Origin: JBBQYA01 sp031412335
GTDB taxonomy: Bacteria > Bacteroidota > Bacteroidia > Sphingobacteriales > Sphingobacteriaceae
Assembly (NCBI GenBank): GCA_031412335.1
Contig: JANOCT010000043.1
Span: forward strand, 1-64,000
Direction: 5' to 3'
DNA length: 64,000 bases
The notes beneath the pieces were generated by a model. That model ran no database searches and was not told where the DNA came from. It saw nothing but the letters and a program-made list of their open reading frames with translations. The translations under genes were made by a program, and so were the position numbers. Positions 50,372-57,747 of this stretch are shown here, one piece after another; position 1 is the first letter of the stretch, and the number at the start of each line of letters is the position of its first letter.

Positions 50372-51412
50372 TTAATTTTTAATTGGAAGATCAATAATTA
50401 CTCGTGTACCGCTTAGCTTTCCTGGTTGAAATCGTATTGTTCCATTAGCTGTATTTACACGTTCTTTCATTCCAATAATTCCTAATGAGTCATTTGAAAA
50501 TATAATTGGAGAGTTCATTCCAATACCATTATCTGCAATTTCAATTTTTAGTTTTTCATTGATAGTTCTTATCTTAATGTTCACTTTCATGGCTTTTGAA
50601 TGCTTTGCAACATTGGTTAAACTCTCTTGAATTAATCGATATGCAGTCGTTGTTAAATCATCAGAAAGTAATTCATCTGCCTGTTTTAAGGTAAGTTTAT
50701 ATTTGATAGCAGATTTTTTTGAAAAATCCTGAACATACCATTTTATAGCATCAGTAAATCCCAATTCTTCAATTCGTACAGGCTTTAACTCAGTCGCAAT
50801 CTTTTTTACTGATTTTATGGTATCATTTATATAACCCATTATATCTATTAGTTCGTCATCTATTTCAATTATAGATAAACGGGTAAATTTTCGCCCGAAC
50901 AAAGATATTCTTATTTTTAAAGCAGTAAGTACTTGGCCAAGTTCATCGTGGATTTCTCTTGAAACTCTATTTCGCTCTACTTCCTGAATTTTTTCAATTC
51001 TATTGTAAAGCGCACGCAATTGAAGATTTGCATTAATCTCTTGATTTTTAGCAAGAACTTGATAATTTACATCAAGACTAGTTAATAAATAATCAAATGA
51101 TTTTCCTTTTTTGGTTTTTTGAATATAAGAATCTAGGTATATTTCTGTCCCATTTTTATCATAAATCTTAGAAACTCCTAAACTAAAAGGTTTTTCAGTA
51201 ATTTTTTTTGAATGTTCCTTAATCCTCTTTGTCAACTCTTCACCTATAAAATTTGAAACTGAATAAGGTAAGGCAATTTCCTTATTGAAATTAAAAAGCC
51301 TCTTACCCTCTTCATTTATTTCAATTAGGTGTAAACTATCATTCGCAAAAATTACCATTGCCGAACAATTGTTTTTAAAAAAAGCATTGCAGAGTTCTTC
51401 GTTATAATCCAC
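50372..51412 (-). CDS. Sensor histidine kinase, soluble, HisKA_3 type
   Basis: 346 residues without membrane segments, so it probably senses a cytoplasmic or diffusible signal. An N-terminal PAS-like domain (about 1-110: CSAMVIFANDSLHLIEINEEGKRLFNF) is followed by a coiled linker and the dimerisation/H-box ERNRVSREIHDELGQVLTALKIRISLFGRK, with the phospho-His near residue 155. The ATPase domain has RLIQESLTNVAKHSKAMKVNIKI (N-box), IADNGIGMN (G1) and GIIGMKERVNTANG (G2). This family pairs with NarL-type regulators, and such regulators lie on both sides here. It is cotranscribed with the downstream regulator. No autoregulatory site was seen. Confidence 0.9.
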   Translation of the reverse strand: MDYNEELCNAFFKNNCSAMVIFANDSLHLIEINEEGKRLFNFNKEIALPYSVSNFIGEELTKRIKEHSKKITEKPFSLGVSKIYDKNGTEIYLDSYIQKTKKGKSFDYLLTSLDVNYQVLAKNQEINANLQLRALYNRIEKIQEVERNRVSREIHDELGQVLTALKIRISLFGRKFTRLSIIEIDDELIDIMGYINDTIKSVKKIATELKPVRIEELGFTDAIKWYVQDFSKKSAIKYKLTLKQADELLSDDLTTTAYRLIQESLTNVAKHSKAMKVNIKIRTINEKLKIEIADNGIGMNSPIIFSNDSLGIIGMKERVNTANGTIRFQPGKLSGTRVIIDLPIKN

Positions 51413-51484
51413 TGAAAGTATTAGAGATTAATTTAAAACTAACGATAAATTATTCTTGAAATTAAAATATGATCATTAATATGC

Positions 51485-51511
51485 AAAAAAAAAGCTGGAT
51501 AAACCAGCTTT
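51485..51511 (-). terminator. Rho-independent terminator after the second LuxR-type regulator
   Basis: AAAGCTGG, a 5-nt loop and CCAGCTTT, followed by T residues on the minus strand. It separates the regulator at 51520 from the kinase operon. Confidence 0.8.
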
Positions 51512-51519
51512 CAATTAGT

Positions 51520-52176
51520 TTAAATATAACATTGCTGAATGGCGTATTTGAGTAAGCCAATATTCTTTTTTATATTTAGTTTAATCATCATATTTCTTCG
51601 ATGTGTATCAACCGTTCTTGCGCTTATATTTAGTAAATCAGCGATTTTTTTAGTAGGAAATTCATTCGAAATATATTTTAGAATTTCTATTTCACGCTCT
51701 GTAAGCATGATATTTTCTGCATTACTCTTCTTAGGTTCATTATTTTTCGTCAAATATCTTGACACAATAACTTCAGATATTTCTTTTTGCAAATAAGCGT
51801 TGCCTTTATAAACCTCTTCAATGGCAACAGTCAGTTCATCTTTACCCAAGGTTTTTAATAAGTAACCATTGGCCCCTGCTTGCAACATTTTATCAATATT
51901 AGTATAATTGTCTAGCATTGACAATGCAATTACTTTAATATGATTGTGGCTTTTTTTCAACAAAGACGTGGCCTCTAGTCCATCCATTATTGGCATATTG
52001 ATGTCAATCAAAACGACATCAACTTCAATAGTATTTATTAAATCGAGTACTTCTTTGCCATTTTCAGCTTCGCCTACAATGGATATGTTTTTCGCTCCTT
52101 TTAGTATTGCTTTTAATCCATGACGCATCATTTTATGGTCATCTGCGATTATTAAACGGATTTGAGTATTAGACAT
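51520..52176 (-). CDS. LuxR/NarL-type response regulator
   Basis: 218 residues. The receiver domain has IIADDHKMMRHGLKAIL, acceptor Asp in VDVVLIDINMPIMDGLEA (near 57) and GYLLKTLGKDELTVAIEEV (Lys near 107). The C-terminal DNA-binding helix-turn-helix is LTEREIEILKYISNEFPTKKIADLLNISARTVDTHRRNMMIKLNIKKN. It is similar in plan to the neighbour at 49739 but not a close copy. Its terminator makes it a separate transcript. Both could be addressed by the kinase between them. It is transcribed away from the receiver/sigma-54 gene pair on the other side of a 551-bp spacer. Confidence 0.9.
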   Translation of the reverse strand: MSNTQIRLIIADDHKMMRHGLKAILKGAKNISIVGEAENGKEVLDLINTIEVDVVLIDINMPIMDGLEATSLLKKSHNHIKVIALSMLDNYTNIDKMLQAGANGYLLKTLGKDELTVAIEEVYKGNAYLQKEISEVIVSRYLTKNNEPKKSNAENIMLTEREIEILKYISNEFPTKKIADLLNISARTVDTHRRNMMIKLNIKKNIGLLKYAIQQCYI

Positions 52177-52495
52177 GATAGATTTCTTTAACGTGAGATG
52201 TTAATCAATTGTTAAGCCTCTTTACGTAGTAAGGAAAGAAATGGATACATATTTTATTTTTAATCATAAAAGGTTTATTAAAAACTATTCAAAAATCAAT
52301 TGTTTAACAGAATCTACTTTTATTCAAACATTCAAAAATAATAAAATTTACGTAAGTAATAATACGTATTTGAAAATCATTTAATACTTAGAAAATATAC
52401 ACGAAATAGCGTATTGATGGCATTTAAAGCCCTATTTACCTTTGAAATAATTAATCTACTCCTTTTCTAAATACTTAATCGCTAATTCAACAAAA

Positions 52496-52603
52496 ATGAA
52501 AAACCTACTTTTTATCAACAAATTTTCACAAAAAATAATTCTTCACACTACTATATCTCTTATGTTGATAATGGTTGGAAACACTTTATCTCTTTATGTG
52601 TAA
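52496..52603 (+). CDS. Candidate small membrane peptide (35 residues)
   Basis: An ATG at 52496 opens MKNLLFINKFSQKIILHTTISL, then MLIMVGNTLSLYV, and stops with TAA. It is basic at the start and hydrophobic for the final 20 residues, like a single membrane helix or a signal-like peptide. It lies in the otherwise empty spacer upstream of the receiver gene. No homologue can be recognised by eye, and a chance open frame of this size in AT-rich DNA is quite possible. Confidence 0.3.
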   Translation: MKNLLFINKFSQKIILHTTISLMLIMVGNTLSLYV

Positions 52604-52636
52604 GCTTGTTTAATGATTTTAAAAATCTTTAACCGC

Positions 52637-52695
52637 TCATTCCTCTTGATTGTTTTATTCAAATCAAATAATGAATAATTTTTCAAGAGGAATGA
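52637..52695 (+). promoter_or_regulatory. 13-bp perfect inverted repeat with 33-nt loop, upstream of the receiver gene
   Basis: TCATTCCTCTTGA at 52637-52649 and TCAAGAGGAATGA at 52683-52695. It ends 32 bp before the ATG at 52728. There is no adjoining T-run typical of a terminator. It may be a leader hairpin or a pair of operator half-sites, or the end of the candidate small gene's transcript. Confidence 0.5.
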
Positions 52696-52727
52696 TTTTT
52701 GCAATATATTTTTCATATTGTTGCTAA

Positions 52728-53126
52728 ATGTCTGAACACCCAATCCTGATTATTGATGACGAGAAGGACATTTGTCAGCTTCTCAGTATTGCACTTAGAA
52801 AGAAAAAATTTACCGTTTATTCTGCTAATAGTATTAAAGATGGGCTTGTTTTGATTGATACCATTTATCCTGAATATTTATTTCTAGATGTAAACTTGCC
52901 CGATGGATCTGGCTTATCGCTAATTTCTCAAATTCGTATAAAGTACCCCAAAGCTGGGATTATTGTAATAAGTGCGTACGACAATCAAAAAGACAAAATT
53001 ATTGCCTTGCAAAATGGAGCAGATATTTATGTAAGTAAGCCCTTCAATAATTCTACAATCTATGAATCTATCAATCATATTTCAAGTAAATATGGTGGCT
53101 CCAGAATAAACGAATTATCAAATTAG
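52728..53126 (+). CDS. Single-domain response regulator (receiver only)
   Basis: 132 residues, a stand-alone receiver domain. It has LIIDDEKDICQLLSIAL (acidic pocket), the acceptor Asp in EYLFLDVNLPDGSGLSLI (near 54), IIVISAYDN (Thr/Ser position) and YVSKPFNN (Lys near 104). There is no output domain. It could relay phosphate or bind a partner protein. The N-terminus (IIDDEKDICQLL) is similar to that of the sigma-54 activator immediately downstream (IVDDEVTICQLL), so the two may be duplicated or functionally linked. A 97-bp gap separates them. Confidence 0.88.
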   Translation: MSEHPILIIDDEKDICQLLSIALRKKKFTVYSANSIKDGLVLIDTIYPEYLFLDVNLPDGSGLSLISQIRIKYPKAGIIVISAYDNQKDKIIALQNGADIYVSKPFNNSTIYESINHISSKYGGSRINELSN

Positions 53127-53223
53127 TAATTGATTATTGTTACTATTTTTTTCAAGTTATCGGTTTTCTATAAAATTTAATAAGTTTGGGGAATCTTAAA
53201 TAAAATAGGATCTAAGGATTTTA

Positions 53224-54603
53224 ATGAAAAAAATATTAATTGTTGACGACGAAGTAACAATTTGTCAGCTTTTGTCAAAATTTTTGACAAATAAAGGCTT
53301 TACAGTAGAAACAGCAGGATCAGGTGCAAGAGCAGTCGAGATTTTAAAAAACGATATTTTTGATCTTGTTTTATGCGATTATAGACTAGGAGATACAGTT
53401 GGTGAGGAATTATTACTTAAAATAAAAGCATTAAACCCGAACGCTGCAGTTATAATTATAACAGGCTATTCCGACATAAAAATTGCTGTAAAAGTAATTA
53501 AATTAGGTGCTTTTGATTATGTAACCAAACCGCTTTTCCCCGACGAAATTCTTCATACAATAAAGAGAGCATTAGATACAAGTGATGTTGATGAAATAAA
53601 CTTTCATCCAATTAAAGCTAAAATTAAATCAGGAAATGGTTTTCAGGACTCATCAGGTCAATTTGTTATTGGAGATAGTCCAGCAATAAAAGAAATTTAT
53701 AAACAGATAGATTTGGTTGCTCCTACCAATTACAGTGTTATTATTTTTGGGGAAAGCGGAACAGGTAAGGAAAGTATCGCAAGAAGTATACATGAAAGAA
53801 GTCCAAGAAAAGATAAACCTTTTATCGCTATGGATTGTGGTTCATTGTCTAAGGAATTGGCTGGCAGTGAATTTTTTGGTCATGAAAAAGGATCATTCAC
53901 TGGAGCATTCGCTACTAAAATCGGACATTTTGAACTGGCTAATGGTGGTACTTTATTTTTAGATGAAGTAGGAAATCTTTCTTACGAAATTCAAGCATTA
54001 CTCTTAAGAGTAGTGCAAGAACGAAAAGTGAAAAAAATTGGTGGTACAAAAGAATTGGATTTGGATGTAAGAATAATTGTAGCATCGAATGAAAACTTGC
54101 AGGAGGCATTTCAGAAAGGTAAATTCAGAGAAGATTTATTTCATCGTTTTAATGAGTTTGCAATGACTTTGCCTCCACTACGCGAACGTGGAAATGATAT
54201 TTTAGCATTCGCCGATTTCTTTTTGCATGAAGCTAAAACAGATTTAGGAAGAAACGTAGAAGGTTTTTCTGCCGAAGTAAGAGAGAGTTTTTTAAACTAC
54301 CAATGGCCTGGAAATATAAGAGAAATGAAAAATGTGATACGACGGGCGTGTTTATTATCTGATGGAAACCTTGTTGAATCCAAATCATTACCATCAGAAA
54401 TTATTAATTTTTCTAAATTTCAATTTGTAACAGAAGATAGATCGGATAGAGCTCCCAATTTAAAGGCCACAGCTATGGAAGCAGAATTTGAAACTATTTT
54501 AAAGGTTTTGAAACAAGTGAATTATAATAAAACTAAAGCTGCTACCATATTGAATATTGACAGGAAAACCCTTTACAATAAAATGAAAGCATTTAATTTG
54601 TAA
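53224..54603 (+). CDS. Sigma-54-dependent response regulator (NtrC/AtoC type)
   Basis: 459 residues with three domains. Receiver: ILIVDDEVTICQLL, acceptor Asp in LVLCDYRLGDTVGEELL, and FDYVTKPLFPDE. AAA+: Walker A GESGTGKES near 178, the sigma-54 contact loop as GSFTGA (the usual form is GAFTGA), Walker B LFLDEVGNLS, and the arginine-finger region REDLFHRFNEFAMTLPPLRER. A C-terminal Fis-type helix-turn-helix follows (AATILNIDRKTLYNKMKAFNL). It should activate RpoN promoters when phosphorylated. No sigma-54 binding site (GG-N10-GC) was identified nearby. The Ser in place of Ala in the loop is a known variation in this family. Confidence 0.92.
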   Translation: MKKILIVDDEVTICQLLSKFLTNKGFTVETAGSGARAVEILKNDIFDLVLCDYRLGDTVGEELLLKIKALNPNAAVIIITGYSDIKIAVKVIKLGAFDYVTKPLFPDEILHTIKRALDTSDVDEINFHPIKAKIKSGNGFQDSSGQFVIGDSPAIKEIYKQIDLVAPTNYSVIIFGESGTGKESIARSIHERSPRKDKPFIAMDCGSLSKELAGSEFFGHEKGSFTGAFATKIGHFELANGGTLFLDEVGNLSYEIQALLLRVVQERKVKKIGGTKELDLDVRIIVASNENLQEAFQKGKFREDLFHRFNEFAMTLPPLRERGNDILAFADFFLHEAKTDLGRNVEGFSAEVRESFLNYQWPGNIREMKNVIRRACLLSDGNLVESKSLPSEIINFSKFQFVTEDRSDRAPNLKATAMEAEFETILKVLKQVNYNKTKAATILNIDRKTLYNKMKAFNL

Positions 54604-54813
54604 CTTATTTTATTCCAATTTCCATTTTTTCTTTCATACAAAATTAACTTTAGCATTTTTTTAAAATCTGTTTTAAAAAACTATGTTCTGTTTTTTTGAT
54701 TGTAGGCTTTGATCTTTTTACCTTAATTAAGTAATTTTTTAATTACCAATACAGCCATTTACCCACTTTTGATAATAAAATCAATAGTTTAGAAAATTAT
54801 TTTAATCGTATTA

Positions 54814-57123
54814 ATGCAAAAAATTTTTATCTCCGCTTTATTTTTACTCATTTTTCAAACAAATTTATTTAGCCAAGACAGTTACAATAAATCAAAATTT
54901 CATCAACTAGAAGAAATCTGGCCAACTCCAAATACTTATCGAACTGGTTCTGGTTCTCCAGGAGTTGAGTATTGGCAACAAAAAGCTGACTATGATATTA
55001 AAATTGAGTTAAATGATAAAAACCAAAGTGTAAAAGGATCTGAAACTATTACTTACACCAACAATTCACCAGATGCTTTAAGCTATTTGTGGGTTCAGTT
55101 AGATCAAAATATTTTTGATCCAAACTCGATGACCTATTTAACAGAGACCAGAAATATAAGCGATAGCCTAAGTTTTGAAGGATTTGATATGCTTACCAGA
55201 AACTCATTTGATGGCGGTTATAAAATTTCATCGGTAAAAGATGGTAAAGGAACTAAGCTAAAATTTACGATTAATAATACCATGATGCGGATTGATCTTT
55301 CTTCACCACTTAAAAGCAAAGGTGTTTTTCAGTTTTCAATTGATTGGGAAAACTTTATTAATAATGCAAGAACGAACGGAGGAAGAGGAGGCTATGAATA
55401 TTTTAAAACAGATAATAATTATTTGTACGAAATGGCACAATGGTTTCCTAGAATGGCAGTTTATGATGATGTAGATGGGTGGCAAAACAAGCAATATCTT
55501 GGAAATGGTGAATTTGCTTTAACGTTTGGCGATTATAAAGTTGCAATTACTGTTCCGGCAGATCATGTGGTTACCGCTACTGGAGTGCTTCAAAATGCAG
55601 GTTCAGTTTTAAGTAAATCACAACAAAACCGATTAAAAGAAGCAGAAAACAGTAAAAAACCAATATTGGTTATTACTCCCGCAGAAGCACTAGAAAATGA
55701 AAAATCAAAATCCGAGTCCAAAAAAACATGGATTTTTAACGCTGAAAACGTTCGGGATTTTGCTTGGGCCTCGTCCAAAAAGTTTATTTGGGATGCATTG
55801 GGTGTAAAAGTTGGAAACAAAACTGTTATGGCGATGTCCTTATATCCAAAAGAAGGAAATCCACTTTGGGAATTATATTCAACTCAAGCAATTGCTCAAA
55901 CTTTACTGACCTATTCTCGCTATACTGTCAATTATCCATATCCTGTTGCAATTTCTGTAAACGGACCAATAGGCGGAATGGAATATCCGATGATTTGTTT
56001 CAATGGACCTCGGCCAGAAACAGATGGAACGTATTCTTCAAGTACAAAATATGACTTAATCGGTGTTGTAATTCATGAAGTTGGCCATAATTACTTTCCA
56101 ATGATTATCAATTCAGATGAGCGGCAATGGACTTGGATGGATGAAGGTTTGAATACTTTTTGCCAATATTTAACCGAACAAGAATGGGAAGAAAATTACC
56201 CTTCCAGTCGTGGTGAAGCCAGAAACATTGTCAATTATATGTCATCCAATAAAGATGTTTTAGATCCGATCATGACTAATTCTGAATCGATTCTGCAATT
56301 TGGAAATAATGCATATGGAAAACCAGCAACAGCCTTAAATATTTTGCGTGAAACCGTGATGGGTAGAGAATTATTCGATTTTGCATTCAAACAATATGCT
56401 GAAAAATGGGCCTTTAAACATCCTATGCCATCAGATTTTTTTAGAACGATGGAAGATGCTTCGGCGGTTGATTTAGATTGGTTTTGGAGAGGTTGGTTTT
56501 ATGGAACAGATCCTGTAGATATTTCTTTGAAAAAGGTTTCTACCTATAAAATTGACACTCGGAACCCAGAAAAAGAAAAAACAAACAAAAAGCAAAAACG
56601 AGATAGTGAGCCATTATCTATTTCTGAGCAACGAAATAAAACATCTATCAAAAAATATCGTGTAGAAGATTATCCTGAGCTTTCAGATTTCTATTCAAAG
56701 TACGATGCTTTAGATGTAACTGATTATGATAAAGGAAAGTACAAAACCTATTATGATGCTCTTGACGAAAAACAACGTAAAAAATTAGAGTCGGGAATGT
56801 ATTATTATGTATTGGATTTAGAGAATGTTGGTGGCTTAGTTTCGCCGGTAATTATAGAGCTTGAATTTGCCAATGGAGAAAAAGAAGTACAAAGAATACC
56901 TGCAGAAATTTGGCGTAAAAATTCACAAAAAGTATCTAAATTGTTGATAACTGATAAAGCTGTAAAACAATTTTCTTTAGATCCATTTCAAGAAACTGCA
57001 GATATTAATCGAAATAATAACTTTTATCCAGCAAAAACCTTGGAAACTCCATTTCAACTTTTCAAGGAACGACAAATTAAACAGCAAAATTTAATGCAGT
57101 TGAAGCGAGATGGTAAACTTTAA
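54814..57123 (+). CDS. Secreted M1 family metallopeptidase
   Basis: 769 residues with a signal peptide (KIFISALFLLIFQTNLFSQ). The M1 aminopeptidase signature is complete: GGMEYPMI near 386, and zinc ligands in VIHEVGHNYFPMII (near 421) and WMDEGLNTFCQY (Glu near 444), giving HExxH-18-E. The N-terminal beta domain (KIELNDKNQSVKGSETITYTNNSPDALSYLWVQLDQN) and a lysine-rich linker near 590 are also seen. It should release N-terminal amino acids from peptides in the periplasm or outside. There is no T9SS domain, so it is probably periplasmic. The next gene overlaps by 14 bp, a pairing common in this phylum. Confidence 0.9.
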   Translation: MQKIFISALFLLIFQTNLFSQDSYNKSKFHQLEEIWPTPNTYRTGSGSPGVEYWQQKADYDIKIELNDKNQSVKGSETITYTNNSPDALSYLWVQLDQNIFDPNSMTYLTETRNISDSLSFEGFDMLTRNSFDGGYKISSVKDGKGTKLKFTINNTMMRIDLSSPLKSKGVFQFSIDWENFINNARTNGGRGGYEYFKTDNNYLYEMAQWFPRMAVYDDVDGWQNKQYLGNGEFALTFGDYKVAITVPADHVVTATGVLQNAGSVLSKSQQNRLKEAENSKKPILVITPAEALENEKSKSESKKTWIFNAENVRDFAWASSKKFIWDALGVKVGNKTVMAMSLYPKEGNPLWELYSTQAIAQTLLTYSRYTVNYPYPVAISVNGPIGGMEYPMICFNGPRPETDGTYSSSTKYDLIGVVIHEVGHNYFPMIINSDERQWTWMDEGLNTFCQYLTEQEWEENYPSSRGEARNIVNYMSSNKDVLDPIMTNSESILQFGNNAYGKPATALNILRETVMGRELFDFAFKQYAEKWAFKHPMPSDFFRTMEDASAVDLDWFWRGWFYGTDPVDISLKKVSTYKIDTRNPEKEKTNKKQKRDSEPLSISEQRNKTSIKKYRVEDYPELSDFYSKYDALDVTDYDKGKYKTYYDALDEKQRKKLESGMYYYVLDLENVGGLVSPVIIELEFANGEKEVQRIPAEIWRKNSQKVSKLLITDKAVKQFSLDPFQETADINRNNNFYPAKTLETPFQLFKERQIKQQNLMQLKRDGKL

Positions 57124-57607
57124 ATTTGTAGGCAGTTTAATTATTTGTTTGTTTTTGACGAGCAAAGTACCAGCAACTCATAAATTTTACACATCCATTA
57201 CTCAAATAGATTACAACGAAAAGTCTAAATCATTTGAAATTATCATGCGTGTTTTTGTTGATGATCTGGAAAAGTCAATTACAGTCCAGAGAAAAAAAAA
57301 TTATAAAATTGCTAATGATTTAGATAATAAATTATTGATCAACTATTTATCTGATAAATTTTTAATTCAAGCGAATCAAAAAACCTTACAAACAAAAGTA
57401 ATCGGAACTGAACTGGAACGTGATATTTTAATTATTTATTTAGAAACTTCATCATCTTCAAATGCGAATACTTTACGAATTAAAAACTCCGTTTTGACAG
57501 AACTTTTCCCCAGTCAAACCAATATTGTAAACATTAATTTTATTCAAAAAAAAGAAACATTCGTTTGCAATGCAGATCAGCCTGAAAAAGTTTTACTTTA
57601 TCATTAA
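57110..57607 (+). CDS. DUF6702 family protein
   Basis: 165 residues. A short signal peptide (FKFVGSLIICLFLTSKVPA) precedes the family core: HKFYTSITQIDYNEKSKSFEIIMRVFVDDLEKSI near 24-58, where 'HkfyvSvt.i.yn...qslqI..riF.DDLE' is the DUF6702 consensus. The later residues (TELERDILIIYLETSSSSNANTLRIKNSVLTELFPSQTNIVNI) also fit. The function is unknown. It overlaps the M1 peptidase gene by 14 bp and must be cotranslated with it, so it may serve that enzyme. Confidence 0.85.
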   Translation: MVNFKFVGSLIICLFLTSKVPATHKFYTSITQIDYNEKSKSFEIIMRVFVDDLEKSITVQRKKNYKIANDLDNKLLINYLSDKFLIQANQKTLQTKVIGTELERDILIIYLETSSSSNANTLRIKNSVLTELFPSQTNIVNINFIQKKETFVCNADQPEKVLLYH

Positions 57608-57747
57608 AACTGACTATTTTTCAGTTTACTTGCTATTTTTTGTTGAATTTATTTGTTGGCATACGGCTTGTTTACTTTAAGCCCATATTCAATTTTTCTG
57701 TTTTATTCATTATAACTGTCAGTTTGACGGTTTCATAAATCTCATCC

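Larger units (their letters stand above)
52177..52727. other. 551-bp divergent spacer between signalling operons
   Basis: It holds a candidate small gene (52496-52603) and a 13-bp inverted repeat (52637-52695), both on the side of the single-domain receiver gene. The remaining 300 bp (52180-52490) are very AT-rich with no motif that I recognise. Confidence 0.5.
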
